Source: Cyanobacteria bacterium RM1_2_2 (GTDB lineage Bacteria; Cyanobacteriota; Cyanobacteriia; Elainellales; Elainellaceae). From it: DNA of 36,778 nucleotides. Below the pieces are notes generated by a model. It saw nothing but the letters and a program-made list of their open reading frames with translations, ran no database searches and was not told the DNA's origin. Position 1 is the first letter of the stretch; every line of letters begins with the position of its first letter. Positions 8,853-16,164 of the stretch are shown one piece after another. The DNA lies in contig JAAUQT010000032.1 in assembly GCA_012033495.1 (NCBI GenBank), positions 1 through 36,778 of the forward strand, written 5' to 3'. Both the position numbers and the translations under genes were made by a program.

Positions 8853-9407
8853 ATGGATATCACAGAGTTTTTTCAGCAGAGTGCCGGGAAGTGGGTGTCT
8901 CAGCGCACAAATCACCGCCTCGCGCAAAACCAATCGGAAGGCGCAAAATCTGATCTAATCATCGATGTGCTGGCTCAAGATGATCCGGCAGTCGTGCAGC
9001 TATGCCAACAGCAGGGGATTGATCCAGCCATAGCGCTATGTGGAGTAAAGCTGTCTTGGAGCGGTGTTTTAGAAGGCAACCCTAAGCCGCAAACGGGTTC
9101 TAGCCTGCTGGTTTTGGTTGCAGATGTCGAGCAGCCCAATCAAGGGCAACTGCTGAGCCAGTCGAATCAAGCAACGCCAATCCGTGGACGCTACAGCCTG
9201 GACGAAACCGAAGTGCTGACCCTCGTGACAGACACTCCAGATTTGTATGCCGAAGAGCGAATTTGGTTTGCCAACCCCAACTTTCGGCTACGAACCAGCG
9301 TCGTGAAACGGGCAGGCCGATGTGATGTGGCGTCTTTCTGTTCGGAAATTCGCATGGGAGGCGCACCGCCCGCTGCCAAATCAGCAACCGCAGACGCAAC
9401 CAACTAG
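8853..9407 (+). CDS. cpcS: Phycobiliprotein lyase, CpcS/CpeS family
   Basis: This is a chromophore lyase that attaches phycocyanobilin (or a related bilin) to a conserved cysteine of phycobiliprotein subunits in the cytoplasm. The 184-aa length fits the lipocalin-like CpcS/CpeS/CpcU fold. Characteristic segments are MDITEFFQQSAGKWVSQRT at the N-terminus, the DDPAVVQLCQQQGIDP stretch (about 44-60), and the highly conserved ERIWFANPNFRLRTSVVKR followed by DVASFCSEIRMG (about 133-169). It is not beside phycobilisome structural genes here, which is common for S-type lyases. A distinction between CpcS-I and CpeS or CpcU cannot be made by eye. The start is the first ATG and the N-terminal motif begins immediately. 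Confidence 0.88.
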   Translation: MDITEFFQQSAGKWVSQRTNHRLAQNQSEGAKSDLIIDVLAQDDPAVVQLCQQQGIDPAIALCGVKLSWSGVLEGNPKPQTGSSLLVLVADVEQPNQGQLLSQSNQATPIRGRYSLDETEVLTLVTDTPDLYAEERIWFANPNFRLRTSVVKRAGRCDVASFCSEIRMGGAPPAAKSATADATN

Positions 9408-9533
9408 ACGGCGAACTAATCCTACCCCTCAGTGCCCAGTGCGCTCTCTGAATCACGCTGCCTTCGGACTAAAATTCTCTTAGCTAACCCTAGATCAACT
9501 CCTGTTCAAAATGCTATATTAGGTATCGCATAC

Positions 9534-9607
9534 GGCGAGCGTAGCCAAGTGGTTAAGGCAGTGGATTGTGGTTCCGCCATTCGTGGGTTCGAGTCCCATC
9601 GTTCGCC
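9534..9607 (+). tRNA. tRNA-His (anticodon GTG)
   Basis: A full cloverleaf can be drawn. Acceptor GCGAGCG (9535-9541) pairs with CGTTCGC, U8 is at 9542, the anticodon loop TTGTGGT carries GTG, and the T-arm is GTGGG-TTCGAGT-CCCAT. A G at 9534 opposite C73 gives the G-1:C73 pair diagnostic of tRNA-His. CCA is not encoded. Confidence 0.95.
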
Positions 9608-9800
9608 CTGATTTCAGAGATTGCTGGTTAGGGCTGCCCCAGAAAGAGTTGGGCTAAAGCTTCTGGCGGATGTTCAAAGCTGTTCACCATCAGAATCTCA
9701 AGTTATTTTTCCTCTCCCACATCAGCATCCTAGCCGAGTAGTGACACCACAAAATAAGCGCTAGTGTTTATTCTGGAGGTAATCCTCACTACATTTTTTT

Positions 9801-10676
9801 ATGGCACACCTCACTCAACGCCGCCCCGAAAACGTGAGTGGTGACTTCTACGTTGACTCTACTTGCATCGACTGTGATACCTGCCGCTGGATGGCGCCAG
9901 AAATTTTTCATGAAGCGGGTGATCAATCTGCCGTACACCATCAGCCAAGTAACGAAGCTGAACGTCTGCGGGCAATGCAGGCGCTATTGTCTTGCCCAAC
10001 CGCATCAATTGGCACTGTCGAAAAGCCACCAGATATCAAGCAGGTACAGCACAGTTTTCCCATCCCTATTACAGAAACCGTGTATCACTGCGGCTATCAC
10101 GCCGAAACTTCCTATGGGGCTGCCAGCTATCTGATTCAACGACCTGAAGGGAATGTGCTGGTTGATTCACCTCGCTTTGCCCCTCCGCTGGTGAAACGGT
10201 TAGAGGAGATGGGTGGAATTCGTTATCTCTATTTGACCCACCAAGATGATGTAGCAGACCATCAGAAATTTCATCAACACTTCGGCTGCGATCGCATTCT
10301 CCACAAGGACGAGATTAACCGCTCCACTCAAGATGTTGAAATTCAGCTATCGGGCATTGAGCCAGTGGAGCTAGAATCCGATTTGTTGATTATTCCTGTT
10401 CCTGGTCACACGAAAGGACACACGGTATTGCTCTACAACAACACCATTTTATTTACAGGTGATCACCTGGCCTGGTCATCTCACCTCAATCACCTGTATG
10501 CGTTTCGGAGAGCCTGCTGGTATTCCTGGACAGAACTCATCCAATCGATGAAACGACTAGCAGATTACTCGTTTGAATGGGTGCTGCCAGGACATGGTCG
10601 CCGCTATCATAGCGATCGCCAAACTATGGCAGAGCAGATGCAAAAATGCTTGATCTGGATGGAGCACTCACGGTGA
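9801..10676 (+). CDS. Ferredoxin-metallo-beta-lactamase fusion protein
   Basis: The 291-aa protein has two modules. Residues about 15-75 form a small ferredoxin domain with CIDCDTCRWMAPE and a fourth cysteine in SCPTASIG, enough for one [4Fe-4S] cluster. Residues about 95-290 form a metallo-beta-lactamase fold, with GAASYLIQ, LVDSPRF, LTHQDDVADH, PVPGHTKGHT, LFTGDHLAW and VLPGHG. The usual THxHxDH metal motif is altered: the segment reads HQDDVADH, so the second histidine is replaced and the spacing changed, while the later H, D and H ligands remain. Similar fusions are recalled from cyanobacteria and plant chloroplasts, but their reaction is not known to me. It may be redox-linked hydrolase or oxidoreductase chemistry. 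The ATG start has an upstream GGAGG about 20 bases away, rather distant. Confidence 0.85.
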   Translation: MAHLTQRRPENVSGDFYVDSTCIDCDTCRWMAPEIFHEAGDQSAVHHQPSNEAERLRAMQALLSCPTASIGTVEKPPDIKQVQHSFPIPITETVYHCGYHAETSYGAASYLIQRPEGNVLVDSPRFAPPLVKRLEEMGGIRYLYLTHQDDVADHQKFHQHFGCDRILHKDEINRSTQDVEIQLSGIEPVELESDLLIIPVPGHTKGHTVLLYNNTILFTGDHLAWSSHLNHLYAFRRACWYSWTELIQSMKRLADYSFEWVLPGHGRRYHSDRQTMAEQMQKCLIWMEHSR

Positions 10677-10816
10677 CGACCTCTGATGCCCGGACAAACC
10701 ACCCGACAGCCCCAGGTAAGCACACCCGCCAGCAAATACAGCACACAAACAAGGTATAAAACTCGTGGATTCCAACTTATCAACCCGGCAACAGAATCCC
10801 CAACATTGGAATCGGG

Positions 10817-11005
10817 TTTCGACTGCGCTCAACCCAGTGGGTTTCTGAGTGCTCAACCCACGGGGTTTCTGAGTGCTCAACCCATTGAGTCTGAGGCTCA
10901 TCTATTGGGTTTCTGAGTGCTCAACCCAGTGGGTTTCTGAGGCTCAACCACCGAGTCTGTAAGTGCTCAACCCACGGGTCTCTGAGTGCTGAGCGTAGTC
11001 GAAGC
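10817..11005. repeat. Tandem array of ~24-bp units bounded by inverted ends
   Basis: About seven imperfect units of the form GCTCAACCCAGTGGGTTTCTGAG(T) run from 10827 to 10988. Each unit holds a small palindrome AACCCAGTGGGTT. The array is bounded by TTTCGACTGCGCTCA on the left and TGAGCGTAGTCGAAGC on the right, which are imperfect reverse complements. The rest of 10677-11063 shows no gene; a 76-codon ORF here is only the repeat read in frame. Confidence 0.8.
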
Positions 11006-11063
11006 ACGGCATTGCATAACAATTGCCAAGTTAATAGAAACATTCCACTCGTCCGTCATCCTA

Positions 11064-11136
11064 TGGAGAGTAGGAGATTCGAACTCCTGGCCTTCGCGGT
11101 GCGATCGCGACGCGCTACCAACTGCGCTAACTCCCC
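11064..11136 (-). tRNA. tRNA-Ala (anticodon CGC)
   Basis: On the minus strand the 73 bases fold as a tRNA. Acceptor GGGGAGT pairs with ACTCTCC and includes the G3:U70 wobble that identifies alanine tRNAs. The D-arm is GCGCAGTTGGTAGCGC, the anticodon arm TCGCG-ATCGCAC-CGCGA carries CGC, and the T-arm is AGGAG-TTCGAAT-CTCCT. The discriminator is A73 and CCA is not encoded. The HIP1 palindrome GCGATCGC (11101-11108) forms part of the anticodon arm. Confidence 0.93.
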
Positions 11137-11539
11137 CTAATCAGCATTTAGTCTAGTTGATTTGCCAGCGTTTTGCCACTAGCAATTGCTCTTAGTTGCG
11201 TTGTCATGAAAACTATGTCAACCAGACCTCAAGGATGAAAGAGCCTTAGCTTTTTTGGGAAGCAGTGATGGCAGAAGGCAGAAGGTATAAGGCAGAGCAC
11301 CCGCCTGGAATTCGCTACTTAACTTAAATAGAGAAAAAATAGAGAAAAGAGAGTAAGTTGTAAATAAAAATAGTCAAATTAAGGCAAATCAAGTTACATT
11401 CATATGTAAAGTAGGGCGCAAAGATACATACTTTTTGTGAGCATGTAACCTGGTATGAGTCATTGCCGCGTTCGTCAGCAACGCCAGTTTAATTTATGTC
11501 AGCGGTCATTAGCTTTCTGTAAGCTGAGACAAATTCAAA
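11137..11539. other. Intergenic region with short repeats and a 16-bp palindrome
   Basis: No gene is seen. A GGCAGAA heptamer is repeated at about 11269-11284, in the style of cyanobacterial short tandem heptamers. TTACATTCATATGTAA at 11394-11409 is a palindrome with 6-bp arms (TTACAT/ATGTAA) about 130 bases upstream of the RecB-like gene; it could be an operator for that gene, but no regulator can be named. Confidence 0.4.
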
Positions 11540-13192
11540 GTGTCCGAGCCTTTGTCACTGTTTCTGATTGCCGATTACTCTCCCAGGAGGATGTTGTCGG
11601 CTAGTCCTCACCTCCCCAATTTCCCGGAGGCTGAAGGACAAAATCCAGCCTCCACTGTTTTGGTGTCTAAAGCACTCTTGCCCTTGCCCTCGATTCCAGC
11701 CCAATCTAATTTGGACGGCATCTGGTTAACCGATGATCTGCTGTTTCAACATCAGCGCTGTCAGCGGCGGGCTTTTCTAGAAACTTACGGCGATCTTGAG
11801 CAACGCGATCCGCCAAGCGATTATTTGGCAAAACTGAAGCAAGACAGCCAAGCCCATCAGCGAAACGTTCTAGCAGAACAGTTTGCCCATCGCCCCCAAT
11901 ATGCTCGCAGAGACTGGTTGCGCGGTGCAGCCGAAACGCAGATACTCATGGCTCGCGGCGTTGATCGAATTGCTGAAGGCGTTTTGCTGGTTGAATTGGA
12001 AAACGGTCTGCGGTTGGTAAGCTGCCCCAATTTATTGATTAAGCAGCCAGGACAATCTCGCTTCGGTGATTGGGTCTATGAGCCAGCCGACGTTCGCCTT
12101 GGCAAACGCCCCAAAATGGATTATCAGATTGCCGTTGCCTTTCATGCCTATGTGCTGGCTGCGGTTCAGGGAGCTTGGGCAGAAACAGGTTGGCTGATGC
12201 TCAGACAGCGCGGCACCTATGCGGTTAACCTCAGCGAAACCGTGCCCCGAATGCAGGAAATTCTCCGCGACTGCATTCAAATGCTGCTGCAACCGGAAGA
12301 ACCAGAGGTTTTTATTGCCCACAATCGCTGCGATTTGTGTCAGTGGTTTAGTCATTGCTATGGGTTAGCTCAACAACAGCGTCATCTTTCCCTGCTGCCA
12401 GGAGTGACCCCTAGCCGCTATGTTCACCTCAAAGCGCTCGGATTGACAACGCTTGAGTCCTTAGCGGCAGCAAATCCTAAACAGTTAGAATGTCTGCCAG
12501 GGTTTGGGCTTCCCGTTGCCCGTCGGCTGGTACGGCAGGCTCAGGCAATGCTACATAACTATGCCATTGCCGACGGCTTGGAACCCGATCAAGCTGCATT
12601 GTCTGAACAAGAGTTGCCGACGGCCTCAGTCGAACTTTATTTTGATATTGAGGCGGCTCCAGAACAGAACTTGATCTATCTGCATGGCGTTTTGGTGGTT
12701 GATCGGATTGGTGAAACCGAAACCTTTCATCCGCTGCTAGCCCACTCCGAATCAGATGAACAGCTTGTATGGGAACAGTTTCTTGATCTGGTGTGGCGCT
12801 ATCCCGATGCACCAATATTTCACTTCTGCCCCTACGAGGTGCAAACAGTTAAACGATTAGGAGAATATTACGGCACGCCTTCTGAGTGGATAGAACCTCT
12901 GGTTGAGCGATTTGTCGATCTGCACGAGCGCGTCACCCGCGTTGCCATTCTGCCAGTGGAGAGCTACGCACTCAAGCCCATTGCTCGATGGTTAGGCTTT
13001 AACTGGCGCGATTCAGATGCGAATGGAGCGCAGTCCATTTGTTGGTATGCGCAATGGATGGCAACAGGTGATCGGCGATATCTTGACGCGATTCTGCGAT
13101 ACAACGAAGACGACTGCCGCGCTACATACCGCATTAAAGATTGGCTAGTCGAGTTTTGTCAGCCTCACAGAAACAAACCGCGACTCCCATAG
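11540..13192 (+). CDS. TM0106-family RecB-like nuclease with RNase H-like domain
   Basis: 550 aa. Residues about 60-280 resemble a RecB/Cas4-like PD-(D/E)XK nuclease module. It has cysteines in HQRCQRRAFLETYGD and later CDLCQWFSHC, the four-cysteine layout that binds an iron-sulphur cluster in Cas4/AddB-type nucleases. A helix-hairpin-helix follows (LECLPGFGLPVARRL, about 310-330). Residues about 365-545 form an RNase H/3'-5' exonuclease-like domain with YFDIEAAPEQN, HFCPYEVQTVKRLGEYYG, SYALKPIARWLGF and YNEDDCRATYRI. The role is probably DNA repair or processing. The start is uncertain: GTG at 11540 has no good ribosome site, and ATG at 11591 has AGGAGG directly abutting it. Homologous sequence begins only near WLTDDLLFQHQRC, so the first ~60 residues are doubtful. 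Confidence 0.85.
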   Translation: MSEPLSLFLIADYSPRRMLSASPHLPNFPEAEGQNPASTVLVSKALLPLPSIPAQSNLDGIWLTDDLLFQHQRCQRRAFLETYGDLEQRDPPSDYLAKLKQDSQAHQRNVLAEQFAHRPQYARRDWLRGAAETQILMARGVDRIAEGVLLVELENGLRLVSCPNLLIKQPGQSRFGDWVYEPADVRLGKRPKMDYQIAVAFHAYVLAAVQGAWAETGWLMLRQRGTYAVNLSETVPRMQEILRDCIQMLLQPEEPEVFIAHNRCDLCQWFSHCYGLAQQQRHLSLLPGVTPSRYVHLKALGLTTLESLAAANPKQLECLPGFGLPVARRLVRQAQAMLHNYAIADGLEPDQAALSEQELPTASVELYFDIEAAPEQNLIYLHGVLVVDRIGETETFHPLLAHSESDEQLVWEQFLDLVWRYPDAPIFHFCPYEVQTVKRLGEYYGTPSEWIEPLVERFVDLHERVTRVAILPVESYALKPIARWLGFNWRDSDANGAQSICWYAQWMATGDRRYLDAILRYNEDDCRATYRIKDWLVEFCQPHRNKPRLP

Positions 13193-13344
13193 CCCTTACT
13201 TAAAGAAAAAGGTATCTATGCAAAAAGGTTCAAGCATTGCTGCCTGAACCCCCTAATTATGAACTGCTCCTAGAAATTAACGGTCAGATCTGGAAGATGC
13301 TCAGTTCGCCATCACTCATTGAGTTACAGATTATGAGTTACAGA

Positions 13345-13641
13345 TTAATAGCTACGAGAAAAGCTATCCCGACGCTGCCCGCCAAATGAATTCCGGTCTT
13401 CACGAGGCTTAGCCTTGTTCACCTTAAGGTCGCGTCCCATCCACTCAGCCCCATCTAGGGCATCAATGGCGGACTGCTCTTCTGCATCTGTGTTCATTTC
13501 TACGAAGCCAAAGCCGCGCATACGGCCAGTTTCCCGGTCGGTTGGAAGCTGAACCCGCTTCACAGAACCATACTCTGCAAACACTTCAGTCACATCTGAC
13601 TCTGTCACCTGATAAGACAGGTTGCCTACATAAATTGACAT
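13345..13641 (-). CDS. rbp: Single-RRM RNA-binding protein (cyanobacterial Rbp type)
   Basis: 98 aa with one RNA recognition motif: RNP2 is IYVGNLSY (3-10) and RNP1 is RGFGFVEM (about 42-49). A short C-terminal tail (GGQRRDSFSRSY) is rich in glycine, arginine and serine. Cyanobacterial Rbp proteins bind RNA and many are cold-induced. Start ATG at 13641 follows TTTTGGAGATAAACT, a good ribosome site. A candidate -10 lies about 125 bases upstream, which would give a long 5' leader of the kind seen in cold-regulated rbp genes. It stands alone with repeats downstream of its promoter region. Confidence 0.93.
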   Translation of the reverse strand: MSIYVGNLSYQVTESDVTEVFAEYGSVKRVQLPTDRETGRMRGFGFVEMNTDAEEQSAIDALDGAEWMGRDLKVNKAKPREDRNSFGGQRRDSFSRSY

Positions 13642-13766
13642 AGTTTATCTCCAAAATTAGAGGAATGTAGAGAACGAAATTTCGGAGAGAAGCCTGCCAA
13701 TGCAAAACGTGAAAAATTCGTCAAGACTATAAACAACCACTGCTACCGATTTGTATCTCGGCTCCT

Positions 13767-13772
13767 ATTATA
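13767..13772 (-). promoter_or_regulatory. Candidate -10 element of the rbp gene
   Basis: On the minus strand the hexamer reads TATAAT, a perfect -10. The -35 region 17 bases upstream (CGACTT-like) is poor. Transcription from here would give a leader of roughly 118 bases before the rbp ATG. Inferred only. Confidence 0.35.
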
Positions 13773-13822
13773 GCTCTTTTGATTCAAGTAAGTCGATAGG
13801 TGCAATTCAAGAGCAGATGCGT

Positions 13823-13973
13823 TTCGGCTCCGCTCACCCCTCAAACTAAGGACGAAAGCAAGGTGAACGCGCTCAAACTAAGGACAAAAGTGGGGTGAGC
13901 ACGCTCAAACTACCAGCTAAAGTGGGGTGAGCACGCTCAAACTACCAGCTAAAGTGGGGTGAGCGCAGCCGAA
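13823..13973. repeat. Four 32-bp tandem units bounded by 18-bp inverted ends
   Basis: Four exact-length units start at 13841, 13873, 13905 and 13937, each opening TCAAACTA and closing near GGTGAGCRC. The third and fourth are identical over most of their length. The array is bounded by TTCGGCTCCGCTCACCCC (13823-13840) and GGGGTGAGCGCAGCCGAA (13956-13973), reverse complements with one mismatch. No gene lies in 13642-14028 apart from this array and the rbp promoter region. Confidence 0.85.
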
Positions 13974-14028
13974 CCCCAAGTTCTCAGTTGAGTTAAATTA
14001 GGTCAAGGCAGTCTAAATCCAAACTCCG

Positions 14029-15069
14029 TCATTCCGAATTCCTCCAAGGCTCGATAGCCACCTTAATCACTTGCCGCTGCTTCATCTCCTGAAACACCTG
14101 CTCTAACGCCTGTAAAGGACGGTAATCGCTAATCAGCAACTCAAACGGAACTTGCCGACTCGCCAACCAATCCAGCGCCGCCCGGACATAGGATGGCGTA
14201 CTGTGAAACACACCTTTCAGCGTCAGTTCGCTGTAATGAAGCAGCTCAGTGCTGACGGTGATGGTGGTATCACGTGGACAGCCGCCAAACAAATTCACCG
14301 TGCCTCCCGGACGGGCGCAAGCGATCGCGGTTTCCCAGACGGCAGGCGAGCCGGTTGCTTCCACTACCCCATCAGCCCCCCAACCTTCTGTTAATCTCCT
14401 GACCGTGGCTGGAATATCTGCGATTTGATGGTGATTGAAAGTTTTTGCCGCGCCAAACTGTTCGCCAACTTGCAGCCGCGAATCGCTGCCGCCAAACAGA
14501 TAAACTTCTGCCTTCTGCCTCACCAGCGCCGCCACAAACATCAGCCCAATTGCCCCATCTCCTAGCATCACCACCCGATCGCCGGGCTTCACATTCGAGC
14601 GGGCGGCTCCGTGCAGCACGCAGGCCAGCGGCTCCGTCATGGCAGCAATCGCATCCGGTAAGCCTGCCGGAATTGCCAACAAATTATGTTGCACAATCTG
14701 AGCCGGAATTTTCAGGTATTCGGCAAACGTGCCGTTATTAAAGCTGAGATCGGTGCACAGCGAATATTCTTGCTTACGGCAGAAAAAACAGGTCATGCAG
14801 GGAGCCGAGTTGTTTGCCACCACCCGATCGCCCACCTTCCAGCCTGTCACGCCTGATCCGATGGCAGCAATGGTTCCAGCCGCTTCGTGACCAAAGAGAG
14901 TTGGCGGTTTCAGCATTTTGGCATGACCTCCGCGCCGCCACACCTTCAAGTCTGTGCCGCAGGTGGTCGCTGCGCCCACTCGAATCACCACTTCTCCAGC
15001 CGCAGGTGTGGGAACCGCCTGTTCTTCTAGCCGCAAATCTTCCTGACCATACAACACTGCTGCTCGCAC
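14029..15069 (-). CDS. Zinc-dependent medium-chain alcohol dehydrogenase
   Basis: This is a 346-aa cytosolic MDR-family oxidoreductase using NAD(P) and zinc. The catalytic zinc ligands are visible in CGTDLKVW (Cys about 37) and GHEAAG (His-Glu about 60), with EPLACVLHG (Glu about 145). A structural zinc site is present as CMTCFFCRKQEYSLC (four cysteines, about 90-104). The Rossmann fold starts at GDRVVMLGDGAIGLMF (about 163-178). Closest style is threonine/sorbitol dehydrogenase-like ADHs; the substrate is not determinable. The start is a GTG at 15069, immediately followed by the standard N-terminal strand RAAVLYG. The upstream gap (15070-15401) carries a 127-bp repeat. Confidence 0.88.
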   Translation of the reverse strand: MRAAVLYGQEDLRLEEQAVPTPAAGEVVIRVGAATTCGTDLKVWRRGGHAKMLKPPTLFGHEAAGTIAAIGSGVTGWKVGDRVVANNSAPCMTCFFCRKQEYSLCTDLSFNNGTFAEYLKIPAQIVQHNLLAIPAGLPDAIAAMTEPLACVLHGAARSNVKPGDRVVMLGDGAIGLMFVAALVRQKAEVYLFGGSDSRLQVGEQFGAAKTFNHHQIADIPATVRRLTEGWGADGVVEATGSPAVWETAIACARPGGTVNLFGGCPRDTTITVSTELLHYSELTLKGVFHSTPSYVRAALDWLASRQVPFELLISDYRPLQALEQVFQEMKQRQVIKVAIEPWRNSE

Positions 15070-15236
15070 GCTACTCGCCCCAATCGGAGAACCTCCCTGA
15101 TTCTACCGCTGTGCGACTGGTTCATAAATCAAGCCCACCTTCCCATAGCTGAAATTTTAGCCGCCAGAAATTTTGCCAAACAAAAGCCAAACAAAAAAGG
15201 TGAGCTTAGCCCACCCTTCATTGCAATACTTTACTG

Positions 15237-15362
15237 GGGGCTGTGATCCATTCCAGCTAAAACCCTGACCCTGGCAAGGCGACAGCCCAGCGGGCTTTTG
15301 GGAACGGGCGCAATCCGGCTACTGCTGCCAGCGTTTGACCCTGAATGGATGACGCGCCCTAG
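15237..15362. mobile_element. 127-bp MITE-like repeat, copy A
   Basis: It begins GGGGGCTGTGATCCATTCCA and ends GAATGGATGACGCGCCCTAG. The interior includes GGCAAGGCGACAGCCC and GGGAACGGGCGCAATCC. Two more copies lie at 31101-31228 and 35596-35722 with the same order of blocks. The ends are imperfect inverted repeats (GGGC..T.ATCCA). The remainder of 15070-15401 shows no gene. Confidence 0.75.
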
Positions 15363-15401
15363 GTTGCGTTGTTGAATTGAACCATTTGAAGTTGGCAATC
15401 G

Positions 15402-15779
15402 CTATACGCTAAGTCCAATACTGTATTCTTCCTTCATTCTCTCGTACCAAGCCGCAGAATCAGGACTGCTACCCGTTCCGCCCGATTCGTCACTGACCGG
15501 CGTGGGATATGGGCCGATGGCGTAAGTGCCGCGAATTTCCTCTGCCCAAGTTGCCACCTCTGTCCCGTACTGATCGGTGACTGGCGTTTCAGCGACAAAG
15601 CCATACTGCTCATTGATGGATTCTAGCCAGGTTGCGCCATCAGGAGTGGCACTGTCAAAACCATACTGATCGGTGATCGGTGTGCCAGACTGTGCCAAAG
15701 CAGGCAGCGAGCAGCCAAACACTAGCGCCAGCGTACTGGCACCTACTATCACTGTTCCCAATTGAAAATTAGAGCGCAT
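15402..15779 (-). CDS. Small secreted protein with three internal repeats
   Basis: 125 aa from the ATG at 15779, chosen over an earlier in-frame start at 15845 because CTGGAGGAATCTACAA precedes it and a clean signal peptide begins there. The signal peptide is MRSNFQLGTVIVGASTLALV followed by a cleavage-like LPALAQS. The mature ~95 residues hold three related units of about 30 residues, opening TPITDQYG, TPVTDQYG and TPVSDESG, each followed by a W-containing helix-like segment (ATWLESINEQYG, ATWAEEIRGTYA, AAWYERMKEEYS). No known family was recognised. It is expected to be periplasmic or extracellular and acidic. Orientation is the same as the upstream small ORF region. Confidence 0.7.
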   Translation of the reverse strand: MRSNFQLGTVIVGASTLALVFGCSLPALAQSGTPITDQYGFDSATPDGATWLESINEQYGFVAETPVTDQYGTEVATWAEEIRGTYAIGPYPTPVSDESGGTGSSPDSAAWYERMKEEYSIGLSV

Positions 15780-15870
15780 TTGTAGATTCCTCCAGAAGAA
15801 ATAATTGTCTAGACTGAGTAAATTTTCAACGTCTTTGAGCCACATCCTGCAACCCAGATTGGACTGGTGA

Positions 15871-16065
15871 TTAAGCTTCGTGAGTAAGCTTTTGAATGAG
15901 CGAGCGAACCATTGCCAATTTGAGGAACTCGGCTTTTACGCCGAATAATCGCCATAGTAACCCCAATTCTGGTCGAAACTGATTATAGAGGCTTAAAAAC
16001 CAAAAATAAAGCCTAAATCCAATACAGGAGCGTAGAAAGTCAAATTGCTGCATGGCTTCAGTCAA
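15871..16065 (-). CDS. Possible small hypothetical protein
   Basis: A 64-codon frame with a TTG start (an ATG lies at 16053). The product is basic and aromatic-rich with one weak hydrophobic stretch (SCIGFRLYFWFLSLY). No ribosome site is obvious and no family was recognised. It lies between the secreted repeat protein and the divergent GH57 gene. It could be a chance frame. Confidence 0.25.
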   Translation of the reverse strand: MTEAMQQFDFLRSCIGFRLYFWFLSLYNQFRPELGLLWRLFGVKAEFLKLAMVRSLIQKLTHEA

Positions 16066-16164
16066 TTAAATCACCGAAGAGAGAAAAACGCGCTCATTAC
16101 AATTTAGACAACAGGGAAGGAACTTAGTTTTCTTTCTATCGAGCAATTTCGCAGGAATACCTCC

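Noticed and set aside
10686-10916. 76-codon ORF across the tandem array
   Set aside because: It is the repeat translated in frame (SAQPTGFL units) and has no ribosome site or N-terminal features.
10827-10988. CRISPR-like look of the 24-bp tandem array
   Set aside because: The units are contiguous with no unique spacers, and no cas gene is present.
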